Positions 29,011-36,558 of a DNA stretch of 64,000 nt are shown piece by piece (within the stretch, counting starts at the first letter, position 1; every line of letters starts with the position of its first letter). A program made the translations under genes and the position numbers. Below the pieces are notes generated by a model, which did not search any database, was not told the origin of the DNA, and saw nothing but the letters and a program-made list of their open reading frames with translations. Origin of the DNA: Paenibacillus physcomitrellae (GTDB lineage: Bacteria; Bacillota; Bacilli; Paenibacillales; Paenibacillaceae); contig NZ_CP022584.1 of the NCBI RefSeq assembly GCF_002240225.1, forward strand, positions 1 to 64,000. The letters run 5' to 3'.

Positions 29011-29886
29011 TTGAGAGACGAACAAACCATGATGGAGCTGATCCTGGGCGCTGCCAGAGAGGACGAGCGGATCAGAGCGGTAGCGTTAAACGGATCGCGG
29101 AGCAATCCCGCTGCGCCGAGGGATATTTTTCAGGACTATGATATCGTATACCTCGTTACGGAAGTGCAGTCCTTTATCCAGGATCCAAGCTGGATTGACC
29201 GGTTTGGTGAACGGATTATGCTGCAGTGTCCGGAGCTGATGACGTTAATTCCTCCTGAGGCGAATGGAAGGTTTGTTTATTTGATGCTGCTTGCGGATGG
29301 GAATCGTTTGGATCTGCGCCTGATTCCTTTGGAACAAACTGAAGCTTATTTGCTTGAGGACAAGCTCACCGTCATCTTAATGGACAAGGATCATTTAATT
29401 CCAGAGTGCATAGTGCCAACGGATGAGGATTACCGGGTCGAGCCTCCAACAGCCGAGCTGTTCGCCAACTGCTGCAATGAATTTTGGTGGGTTTCTACAT
29501 ACGTGGCTAAAGGACTGTGGAGACGGGAGATTTTATATGCCCAGGATCATTTGAATATGAACGTTCGGCCGATGCTGCTGAAGATGCTGAATTGGCTGGC
29601 GGGCATCCGGACGGATTTCACCGTTAACACGGGCAAAAGCAGCAAGTATTTACAAGCCTACATCCCCGAATCGGATTGGGAACGGCTGCTGGACACGTAC
29701 GCAGGCTCCGGCTATGAAGACGTTTGGAAGGCGCTGTTTACGATGGCAGAGCTGTTTCGAAGCACTGCCAAACAAGTGGCCGGGCACATGCAGTACGATT
29801 ACCTAGAGGAAGACGACCGGAAGGTGTACGCATATTTACAGCATGTGGCTGTACTTCCCCGGGATGCTGACAGTTTTGGCATGTAA
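29011..29886 (+). CDS. Aminoglycoside 6-adenylyltransferase-like protein
   Basis: A 291-aa nucleotidyltransferase related to AadK/ANT(6), which adenylates streptomycin. The N-terminal core has the NTase motif LNGSRSNP followed by the acidic pair QDYDIVY, and a third acid in LDLRLIP. The helical C-terminal half includes FWWVSTYVAKGLWR, a hallmark of this family. Length is close to AadK (about 284). It starts at TTG 29011 after GGCGGAGGG. Chromosomal copies are common in Bacillales, so its native substrate and whether it gives resistance are unknown. Confidence 0.88.
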   Translation: MRDEQTMMELILGAAREDERIRAVALNGSRSNPAAPRDIFQDYDIVYLVTEVQSFIQDPSWIDRFGERIMLQCPELMTLIPPEANGRFVYLMLLADGNRLDLRLIPLEQTEAYLLEDKLTVILMDKDHLIPECIVPTDEDYRVEPPTAELFANCCNEFWWVSTYVAKGLWRREILYAQDHLNMNVRPMLLKMLNWLAGIRTDFTVNTGKSSKYLQAYIPESDWERLLDTYAGSGYEDVWKALFTMAELFRSTAKQVAGHMQYDYLEEDDRKVYAYLQHVAVLPRDADSFGM

Positions 29887-29892
29887 AATAAG

Positions 29893-29922
29893 AAAAGAGA
29901 GTGCCTGCGGGCACTCTCTTTT
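29893..29922. terminator. Terminator between the ANT(6)-like and aroA genes
   Basis: AAAAGAGAGTGCC pairs with GGCACTCTCTTTT, loop TGC, usable in both directions between convergent genes. Confidence 0.85.
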
Positions 29923-29943
29923 GTCATTCCTGGGAGTCACTCT

Positions 29944-31023
29944 TTATTTCTGTTCATGCAGCAGACCAGATTCACGCACGCCGTTCATAAATTCTATGAA
30001 CTGAGGAATATCCAGCTGCTGGGCAGCATCGGACAGCGCCGTCTGCGGATCGGGATGGACCTCGATCATTACGCCGTCTGCGCCGGCTGCAAGCGCGGCT
30101 TTGGCGCATGGCAGCATAATATCCTTACGTCCGGTGGAATGGGTGACATCAACCAATACCGGAAGATGGGTTTCTTGTTTAAGAATCGGAACCGCGGAAA
30201 TATCGAGCGTATTGCGGGTCCATTTTTCATAGGTGCGAATTCCGCGTTCAATCAGCATCAGGTTGGAGTTGCCGCTAACTGCAATATATTCGGCAGCATG
30301 AACGAACTCTTCTAGTGTAGCGGCAATCCCGCGTTTCAGCAGGACGGGGATTTTGGCTTGACCGGCTTCTTTAAGCAGTTCAAAGTTCTGCATGTTGCGG
30401 GCGCCGATTTGAATGACGTCGATGTAGTCGGCCGCAATTTCGATATGAGCCGGGTGTACGATTTCACTAATGGTGGACAATCCAAATTCCTTGGCCACTG
30501 CTTTGAGCATTTTCAGGCCTTCGATGCCGAGCCCCTGGAAGTCGTAAGGTGAGGTTCTCGGTTTGAAGGCGCCGCCGCGCATAACTTTAATGCCTGCCTC
30601 TTTAAGAGCCGCGGCCACGATACGAAGCTGTTCATAAGACTCGACAGAGCAGGGGCCGGCAACCATAACTTGTGTAGAACCGCCGATGGAGGTGCCGTTC
30701 AGCTCAATGACGGTATTCTCCGGCTGGTTCTTCCGGCTGACGAGCAGCAGGCGTTTGTGTTCTTCTTCCTGCAGGTTAAGCGAAGCCTTAAAGATTTCCT
30801 TGAAGAGCTGTTTGATTTCGGCGTCTTTGAAAGGGCCTGGGTTATGTTTAACAAGCGCCTCCAGCATTTCGCGTTCACGGACCGGATCAAATTTAGGCAC
30901 ACCTTGCTTTTCCTTGATTTCTCCGATGCTGCGAGCTACCTCGGCGCGGGTATTCAGCAGCTGCAGAAGCTCCATATTGATTTCGTCTAGCCGTGTGCGG
31001 AGCAGTTCCAGTGTTTCGTTCAT
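29944..31023 (-). CDS. aroA: Bifunctional chorismate mutase / DAHP synthase
   Basis: A 359-aa fusion for the first step of the shikimate pathway. Residues 1-90 are an AroQ-type chorismate mutase ([20 protein letters not shown]), which acts as the feedback sensor in the Bacillus enzyme. Residues about 100-359 are a KDPG-aldolase-like DAHP synthase with [10 protein letters not shown] and [25 protein letters not shown] precedes ATG 31023. A T-box leader lies directly upstream. The gene stands alone and is convergent with the ANT(6)-like gene. Confidence 0.95.
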   Translation of the reverse strand: MNETLELLRTRLDEINMELLQLLNTRAEVARSIGEIKEKQGVPKFDPVREREMLEALVKHNPGPFKDAEIKQLFKEIFKASLNLQEEEHKRLLLVSRKNQPENTVIELNGTSIGGSTQVMVAGPCSVESYEQLRIVAAALKEAGIKVMRGGAFKPRTSPYDFQGLGIEGLKMLKAVAKEFGLSTISEIVHPAHIEIAADYIDVIQIGARNMQNFELLKEAGQAKIPVLLKRGIAATLEEFVHAAEYIAVSGNSNLMLIERGIRTYEKWTRNTLDISAVPILKQETHLPVLVDVTHSTGRKDIMLPCAKAALAAGADGVMIEVHPDPQTALSDAAQQLDIPQFIEFMNGVRESGLLHEQK

Positions 31024-31099
31024 CCTAATCTCTCCCCTTTGCATGAATAAAGTAACAGCAAATCCTTTTACTCTTAATCAATTACTCTAGTAGGAAATA

Positions 31100-31128
31100 A
31101 AAAAGCCGCCCATCAAGGGACGGCTTTA
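31100..31128 (-). terminator. T-box terminator
   Basis: On the minus strand AAAGCCGTCCC pairs with GGGCGGCTTT and is followed by a T-run, immediately after the T-box sequence. Confidence 0.88.
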
Positions 31129-31365
31129 GCCGTGGTACCACCCTTGTTGGACAACTTGTGAAGTTTCCCGCTCAAACCACGATAACGGCGTGATCCCGGA
31201 CGATTCTACTTGGGAAGTGCCTTTTAGGGCCTCCGTTCAAAAAGTCTGCTCTGGAGTGAATTCGCGCATCGCATCCTCAGAGGGCTCTCAATCTTTGGCT
31301 CCTCATTCCCTGTTCAGGAAGCAGTTTTCTGCGTTACTAGTCTCCGTCAAAGCAATTACCAATTT
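31129..31365 (-). promoter_or_regulatory. T-box riboswitch, probably tRNA-Phe specific
   Basis: The minus strand holds the T-box core AGGGTGGTACCACG (31144-31131), which forms the antiterminator bulge. In stem I, GGAG pairs with CTCC and encloses an internal loop with AGTA on the 5' side and GAATTCA on the 3' side. That places the specifier TTC (Phe) at 31260-31258. Uncharged tRNA-Phe would allow read-through into the DAHP synthase gene. T-box identity is firm; the specifier is a hand reading. Confidence 0.92.
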
Positions 31366-31372
31366 AACTCGG

Positions 31373-31401
31373 ATTATAGGACGTTGCTGAATTGATGTCA
31401 A
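31373..31401 (-). promoter_or_regulatory. Promoter of the T-box/aroA transcript
   Basis: Exact TTGACA (31401-31396), 17-bp spacer and exact TATAAT (31378-31373) on the minus strand. Confidence 0.92.
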
Positions 31402-31521
31402 GTTTCTGCGGGCCCAATTTCATGTATTATAAAAACTGTCAGAAAAAAAGTTGAGACCATTTAACGTTTTATGCGTAAAATAGGCTAAGACCTATTTTGA
31501 TTTGAAGGAGCAAACCCAAGC

Positions 31522-32610
31522 ATGACTTTTAAACAATTTTTCTACATACCTGGCGTTAGGCGGGTCATCGCTCTGATCTTTGTACTGCTCGCTCTGTACA
31601 TATTCAGAAGTATGCTCAACATCGTTCTGCTGACCTTTATTTTCACCTATTTGATCAACAGACTCCACGGTTTTGTTATGAAGTTTGGAGGCCCTCATTT
31701 ACGGCTGAGCAGGAAATTGGCTGTCATCGTCATTTATTTGGTATTAGTGGCCTTATTGGCCAGTGGTATTTATAAATATTTGCCTTTGTTCATTAACGAA
31801 TTGAGTGATTTGGTCAATCAGGTGATTTCCTTTTACAACAAACCCCCTATTGATCTTCCAGATAATGTAGTTGTCAATTATTTGATGGAATCCTTAGAGG
31901 ATATTGATTTGGCCAGTTATATTTCCGGCGGGTTTAACTTTCTGGTGCATACGTTATCCGATATCGGCAAGCTCAGCCTTCACTTGTTCATTGCTCTTAT
32001 TCTAAGTTTGTTCTTTATGCTTGAGAAAGAAAAAGTAACGCATTTTACAGCAAATTTCCGGTTAAGCAAAGCTGCTTATATCTTCGAGGAATTGGAATAT
32101 TTCGGCCGCAAATTTGTGCATTCCTTCGGTAAAGTGATTGAAGTACAGTTTCTGATTGCACTCGTAAATGCCTCATTGTCAACCTTGTTCTTATGGATAC
32201 TGGGATTCCCCAATTTGCTTGCTTTAGGCATCATGATCCTGCTGCTCGGTTTTGTGCCTGTCATGGGGGTTATCATTTCCCTGATCCCTCTTTGCGCTAT
32301 TGCTTTCAAAATCGGCGGAGCCGTAAAAATCATTTATGTCTTGATCATGATTGTCGTTCTTCATGCCATTGAGTCTTACGTGCTGAATCCCAAATTCATG
32401 TCGAACAAAACGCATTTGCCGATCTTTTATACGTTCATGATCCTGATCGTGTCTGAGCATTTCTACGGCGTATGGGGCCTGATTGTCGGCGTGCCGGTCT
32501 TTATGTTCCTGCTGGATATTCTGGAGGTACCTATCTCTGCCTCTCCGCCGCCGGCAGCAGCGCAGCTAAAGCCTGAGGAAACCAAAAGCACGGATGAGCC
32601 TGAAAGCTGA
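31522..32610 (+). CDS. AI-2E family transporter
   Basis: A 362-aa polytopic membrane protein of the AI-2E (former UPF0118) family. About seven or eight helices: two near the N-terminus, one after residue 60, then a C-terminal group including the family block FLIALVNASLSTLFLWILGFPNLLALG region (205-235) and HAIESYVLNPKFM. AAGGAG precedes ATG 31522. The C-terminal tail is Pro/Lys/Glu-rich. Family members export autoinducer-2 or act as Na+/H+ antiporters, so the substrate here is open. Confidence 0.88.
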   Translation: MTFKQFFYIPGVRRVIALIFVLLALYIFRSMLNIVLLTFIFTYLINRLHGFVMKFGGPHLRLSRKLAVIVIYLVLVALLASGIYKYLPLFINELSDLVNQVISFYNKPPIDLPDNVVVNYLMESLEDIDLASYISGGFNFLVHTLSDIGKLSLHLFIALILSLFFMLEKEKVTHFTANFRLSKAAYIFEELEYFGRKFVHSFGKVIEVQFLIALVNASLSTLFLWILGFPNLLALGIMILLLGFVPVMGVIISLIPLCAIAFKIGGAVKIIYVLIMIVVLHAIESYVLNPKFMSNKTHLPIFYTFMILIVSEHFYGVWGLIVGVPVFMFLLDILEVPISASPPPAAAQLKPEETKSTDEPES

Positions 32611-32696
32611 TTGAGATCCGAGATCCGAAACCCGAAATCCGAAAGCTGAAGGAAACCTTTAAGCTAAGGACAAATGCAACGTTTAGCTGGACATGG

Positions 32697-32732
32697 AAAG
32701 GCTGCCCGTCGATTAACGGGTGGCCTTTTATT
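32697..32732 (+). terminator. Terminator after the AI-2E gene
   Basis: AAAGGCTGCCCGT pairs with ACGGGTGGCCTTT, followed by a short T-run. Between it and the stop codon (32611-32650) are short imperfect repeats of the type GAGATCCGAAA. Confidence 0.8.
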
Positions 32733-32876
32733 ATGTACGCCTATGGAATTGGAACCGTCTTTGTCCATCCTGTAAAATGAAAACGGGATGCAAAATTCAA
32801 GGGAACGGGTAAGGTTATGTAAGGATAAGGAGCAGGAAAACGGACGAATCTATGTTTGACAAAGGAGATGAGAACG

Positions 32877-34442
32877 ATGAAGCAGGATGAAACGGTACTC
32901 GGTCTGGATATTGGCACAACAAGCCTTAAAGCGGTATTGTTCGGGCCAAATGGAACACAGATTGCCAAACATAGCTCGGAATACCCGCTGTATCAGCCGC
33001 AGCCAGACTGGGCAGAACAGGACCCGGAGGAGATTATGCAGGCGCTTGTGGATGCGGTTCGTCATGTGCTGCTTAAGAGCAAAGCCGAAATAAAGAATAT
33101 AAAAGCGATCGGGTTCAGCGCAGCCATGCATTCGCTCATTGCCCTGGACGCGGAAGGGCAGCCGCTTACTCGTGCGTTGATTTGGACAGATAACCGGAGC
33201 ACCGGCCAGGCCGAACGGTTGAAGAACAACGGCGGACACGAGATCTATTTGCGTACGGGTACACCGATTCATCCGATGTCGCCTTTATGCAAGCTGCTGT
33301 GGATGAAAGAAGAGGATACGGACACTTTCAAGAAAGCCACCATGTTCGTTGGGATCAAGGAATATCTGTTGTTCCGGTTATTTGGTACATATGTAATGGA
33401 TTATTCGCTCGCTTCGGCTACGGGAATGTTTGAATTAACCAAACTTGATTGGGATGAAGGAGCGCTGGAGCTGCTTGGATTGGAGCGTTCACGGTTGCCG
33501 CAGCCGGTTCCGACCACCCATACGCTTCAGGGGATGAACCAGACGCTGGCTGGTCATATGGGACTTGACCCGCAAACGCCGGTAATCATAGGGGCCAGTG
33601 ACGGCGTCTTGGCCAATCTCGGGGTAGGGGCAATGGGAGAAGGTGAAGTAGCGGTCACCATCGGGACGAGCGGAGCAGTCCGAATGATGACGGATAAGCC
33701 GCTGACAGATCCGCAGCAGAGGACTTTTTGTTATGCTTTGACTGACAAGCATTGGGTAGTAGGAGGTCCGACGAATAACGGCGGGATCATGCTAAGATGG
33801 CTTCGCGACCAGTTCGGTTCGCCTGAAGTTGAGGTAGCCAAACGGCTGAATATCGATCCGTACGATCTGATGATTCAATATGCGGAGAAAGTGCCGGCAG
33901 GAGCGGAAGGACTTTTGTTTATGCCATTTTTGACCGGTGAGAGAGCGCCGATTTGGAATCCGGATGCCAGAGGATTATTTTTCGGGATTAGCCTGCGGCA
34001 TCAGCGGGAGCATTTTATCCGGGCTGTGCTGGAAGGCGTTATTTTCAGCATCTTCTCGATTGGTGTTGCCCTGCGTGATCTGGCGGGCCCCGCTACTAAA
34101 ATCATAGCTTCCGGAGGTTTCGCCCGCTCTGCCGTTTGGCGCCAGATCCTGTCCGATGTGATGGGCAAGGAACTGCTGGTCCCGGAAGTGGAGGAAGCTT
34201 CGGCGCTTGGTGCAGCAGCGATTGCTTTATACGGCATTAAGGATCTGCGGGCTCTGGAGGAGGTTAAGGATTGGGTGCGTATATCAGAAACCCATAAACC
34301 GAATCTTCAGAACAGCGAAATTTATCTGCAGCTCTTTGATATGTATGAACGGTTATACAGCAAGCTGAAATCGGAATTTCAGATCATGGCCGACTTTCAG
34401 CGAACCGGTTATTTTGAATCCAAACAAGAGCCGAATTCCTGA
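32877..34442 (+). CDS. gntK: Gluconokinase, FGGY family
   Basis: A 521-aa FGGY carbohydrate kinase most like the Bacillus gluconate kinase, making 6-phosphogluconate. The fold begins TVLGLDIGTTSLKAVLFG; SAAMHSLIAL and IWTDNRSTGQA line the substrate side; VTIGTSGAVR and SGGFARSAVW bind phosphate. The frame opens at TTG 32856, but AAAGGAG (32860-32866) is well placed for ATG 32877. No gntR, gntP or gntZ is adjacent. Since FGGY kinases vary in substrate, gluconate is likely but not certain. Confidence 0.88.
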   Translation: MKQDETVLGLDIGTTSLKAVLFGPNGTQIAKHSSEYPLYQPQPDWAEQDPEEIMQALVDAVRHVLLKSKAEIKNIKAIGFSAAMHSLIALDAEGQPLTRALIWTDNRSTGQAERLKNNGGHEIYLRTGTPIHPMSPLCKLLWMKEEDTDTFKKATMFVGIKEYLLFRLFGTYVMDYSLASATGMFELTKLDWDEGALELLGLERSRLPQPVPTTHTLQGMNQTLAGHMGLDPQTPVIIGASDGVLANLGVGAMGEGEVAVTIGTSGAVRMMTDKPLTDPQQRTFCYALTDKHWVVGGPTNNGGIMLRWLRDQFGSPEVEVAKRLNIDPYDLMIQYAEKVPAGAEGLLFMPFLTGERAPIWNPDARGLFFGISLRHQREHFIRAVLEGVIFSIFSIGVALRDLAGPATKIIASGGFARSAVWRQILSDVMGKELLVPEVEEASALGAAAIALYGIKDLRALEEVKDWVRISETHKPNLQNSEIYLQLFDMYERLYSKLKSEFQIMADFQRTGYFESKQEPNS

Positions 34443-34469
34443 ACAAATGTTGATATTATGGCTATAGAA

Positions 34470-34505
34470 AAAAATAAAACAAGCCGCTTATTTCAAGCGG
34501 CTTGT
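34470..34505 (-). terminator. Terminator of the secreted-protein gene
   Basis: ACAAGCCGCTTGA pairs with its inverse ATAAGCGGCTTGT; on the minus strand it is followed by TTTTATTTTTTT. The plus side lacks a T-run. Confidence 0.82.
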
Positions 34506-34576
34506 AATAAACCTTACAGAGAAATGGGCTGCTGCCCAAATCTCTGCTTGGCTGATCCTTACGGAGCGTTGTGGGT

Positions 34577-35146
34577 TTAATTCGATTCCTGCATCTTGAC
34601 TTCATGCTGACGAAAGATTCCACTCTGAGCTCCGGTTTTGGAATCGTGCTTCTTGAGCTCTTTGCTCCAGTCGCGGTTGACGATTTCCTTTAACTTGGCA
34701 GGCAGTGCGGCTTTCAGTTTTGTAGCACGCTCAGCATCGATTTTGCCGTTTTGGACGGCTGAATCAATTCTTTTCGAAGAGGCTTCCGTCAGCTTGCTGA
34801 CATATTCGCTTTCCGACCAGCCCTTCTTCTCTTTCACAATTTGCATCAGTGTACGTCCGGCTTTTAATTGGTTGACCAGCTCGGCTTTCTCGACCCCGAT
34901 CAGGTCGGCTGTTGTTCTTACTGCAAACCCGGCAAAATAAGGTTTGCGGTGATGCCGCTTATGCTCTTGATCCTGCCCGGCGGTTGGAGAAGAGCTGCTG
35001 TCACCGAGATTCGCCGATGGCTCTGCTTTCGCCTGGAGGGAGGCAGAAGCCTGTCCAAATGCCGTTTGAGGAGCCGGCAGCAGACTGGCAACGAGTGCAA
35101 GGCTGAGTGCTCCGGCGGCTATGGCGGTTGTTTTCAGTTTCATCAT
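34577..35146 (-). CDS. Secreted helical protein of unknown function
   Basis: I do not recognise the family. The 189-aa protein has a Sec signal peptide (1-31, ending TAFGQA), a low-complexity Ala/Ser/Gln/His linker (35-70) with a basic HKRHHRKP patch, and a helical domain (about 75-170) with DLIGVEKAELVNQLKAGRTL, QIVKEKKGWSE and ID-AVQNGKIDAERATKLK. This pattern, a helix repeat with a growth-like K(I/L)T..QA unit, occurs in many Paenibacillus extracytoplasmic proteins. It is a single-gene unit, divergent from the ArAE gene. Confidence 0.75.
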   Translation of the reverse strand: MMKLKTTAIAAGALSLALVASLLPAPQTAFGQASASLQAKAEPSANLGDSSSSPTAGQDQEHKRHHRKPYFAGFAVRTTADLIGVEKAELVNQLKAGRTLMQIVKEKKGWSESEYVSKLTEASSKRIDSAVQNGKIDAERATKLKAALPAKLKEIVNRDWSKELKKHDSKTGAQSGIFRQHEVKMQESN

Positions 35147-35308
35147 GTTTGTTCCACCTCTGTCAATATTTTTGTCGCTCCATCCTATATTGTTGACAAA
35201 AAACGACTTTTTAGCTTAAAAACACCTTAAAATTAGATAAATTTTGTTTTTTAGCCTGGAGCAGGGTAAGATGTAGTTGGATTTTGGAAGTGTACTGGAG
35301 GGTTACGC

Positions 35309-36331
35309 TTGAACTTTGGCGCCAGAATGTTTAAAACAGGATTAGCGGTAACGCTGGCATTATATGCATCGGTTTGGCTGCAAATGGGTTCGCCGGTCAT
35401 TGCGGCGGTTGCCGCTATTTTTGCCATGCAGCCCTCGATCTATCGTTCGTGGAGATACCTGATCGACCAGCTGCAGACCAATACGCTCGGGGCGATTCTT
35501 GCCATGCTGGCCGGTATGGTTTTCTCGTCGGAACCGTTTGCGATTGGTATTGTATGTATTCTAGTCATTATGATTTGTCTTAAATTCAAGATGGGGGATA
35601 CGATTGGACTGACACTGGTAACGGTGGTAGCGGTAATGGAGGCTTCCGGACAATGGGATTTTGCCGTGACGCGTTTTGTTCTCAGTTTGATTGGCATTGT
35701 CTCGGCCTTCTTGATTAATGTGTTTGTGTTTCCGCCGAAGCCAAGGGTTCAATTTGTAGCCGAGGTTCGCAGAACCTTCGACCGTCTCTCTCTGCTTATG
35801 CGCACAGCTGTCTCGGATGAGATGAAGGAAAATATTTTTAGGGACGAACAGCGAGCCCTGGAAAACGATATTTCCTCCATTAACGATAAATACAAGCTGA
35901 TGGAGGAAGATCAGAAGAAGCTGAAGAAGCCGAAGTTTGGTGCAAGCCGCCAGCTGGTCGTTTACAAACAAATGGTAAATACGCTTCGGAAGGGATATGA
36001 AGTTATAGAGGCGACCCAGGAGCATTATTTCCAGGCCGGCCGTCCTTCTGAACTGGATCTGCGGTTTGATGAACAAATAGAGAAGCTGATTAAATTCCAC
36101 GAGCACATCATGCTTAAATTTGATCACAAGTTAAAGCCGGGATCGGTGGATTCGGATTATATCCAGCAAGAGAACGATATGTTCCTGAAAGAGCTGTTAA
36201 GGCGATACAAAGAAGAGGAAGAAGGCTACTTGCGGCTGACTATCGTAACTGCGGCTATCTATGATTACGGACATCAGCTGGAACGACTGAACCGGCTGGC
36301 GGGACATTCTCCCGAGCATGCTGAAGCCTAA
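35309..36331 (+). CDS. Aromatic acid exporter family (ArAE/DUF939) membrane protein
   Basis: A 340-aa protein with about five transmembrane segments in residues 8-145 (RMFKTGLAVTLALYASVWL, AAVAAIFAMQPSIYRSW, FVLSLIGIVSAFLINVFV) and a cytoplasmic helical C-terminal half rich in charged residues. This is the YgaE/YqjA-type DUF939 plan in Bacillus. It starts at TTG 35309 with CTGGAGGG upstream. Function in aromatic acid export is by family name only. Confidence 0.85.
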   Translation: MNFGARMFKTGLAVTLALYASVWLQMGSPVIAAVAAIFAMQPSIYRSWRYLIDQLQTNTLGAILAMLAGMVFSSEPFAIGIVCILVIMICLKFKMGDTIGLTLVTVVAVMEASGQWDFAVTRFVLSLIGIVSAFLINVFVFPPKPRVQFVAEVRRTFDRLSLLMRTAVSDEMKENIFRDEQRALENDISSINDKYKLMEEDQKKLKKPKFGASRQLVVYKQMVNTLRKGYEVIEATQEHYFQAGRPSELDLRFDEQIEKLIKFHEHIMLKFDHKLKPGSVDSDYIQQENDMFLKELLRRYKEEEEGYLRLTIVTAAIYDYGHQLERLNRLAGHSPEHAEA

Positions 36332-36376
36332 TTTGATTCCATATTGAAATTAGAAATCAACAAGAATTCCATTAAA

Positions 36377-36403
36377 AAAGTCCCGCCGGTTGGCGGGACT
36401 TTA
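36377..36403 (+). terminator. Terminator after the ArAE gene
   Basis: AAAGTCCCGCC pairs with GGCGGGACTTT around GGTT, with flanking A and T runs. Confidence 0.87.
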
Positions 36404-36558
36404 AAATTCAGGTTTATTTCGAATGGAATTGATTAGACTGCCGTAAACTGATAAAATAAAGAATGGACCGAAGAATTAGTATATATTTTTAAAATACTTC
36501 TGTAAGAATCTTATCACAGAAATTGTGGTTTGTCAACAGGCAGCCTGGAGAAGAGGGG

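Noticed and set aside
31190..31390. Plus-strand frame of 66 codons
   Set aside because: It covers the minus-strand T-box stem I and has no ribosome site.
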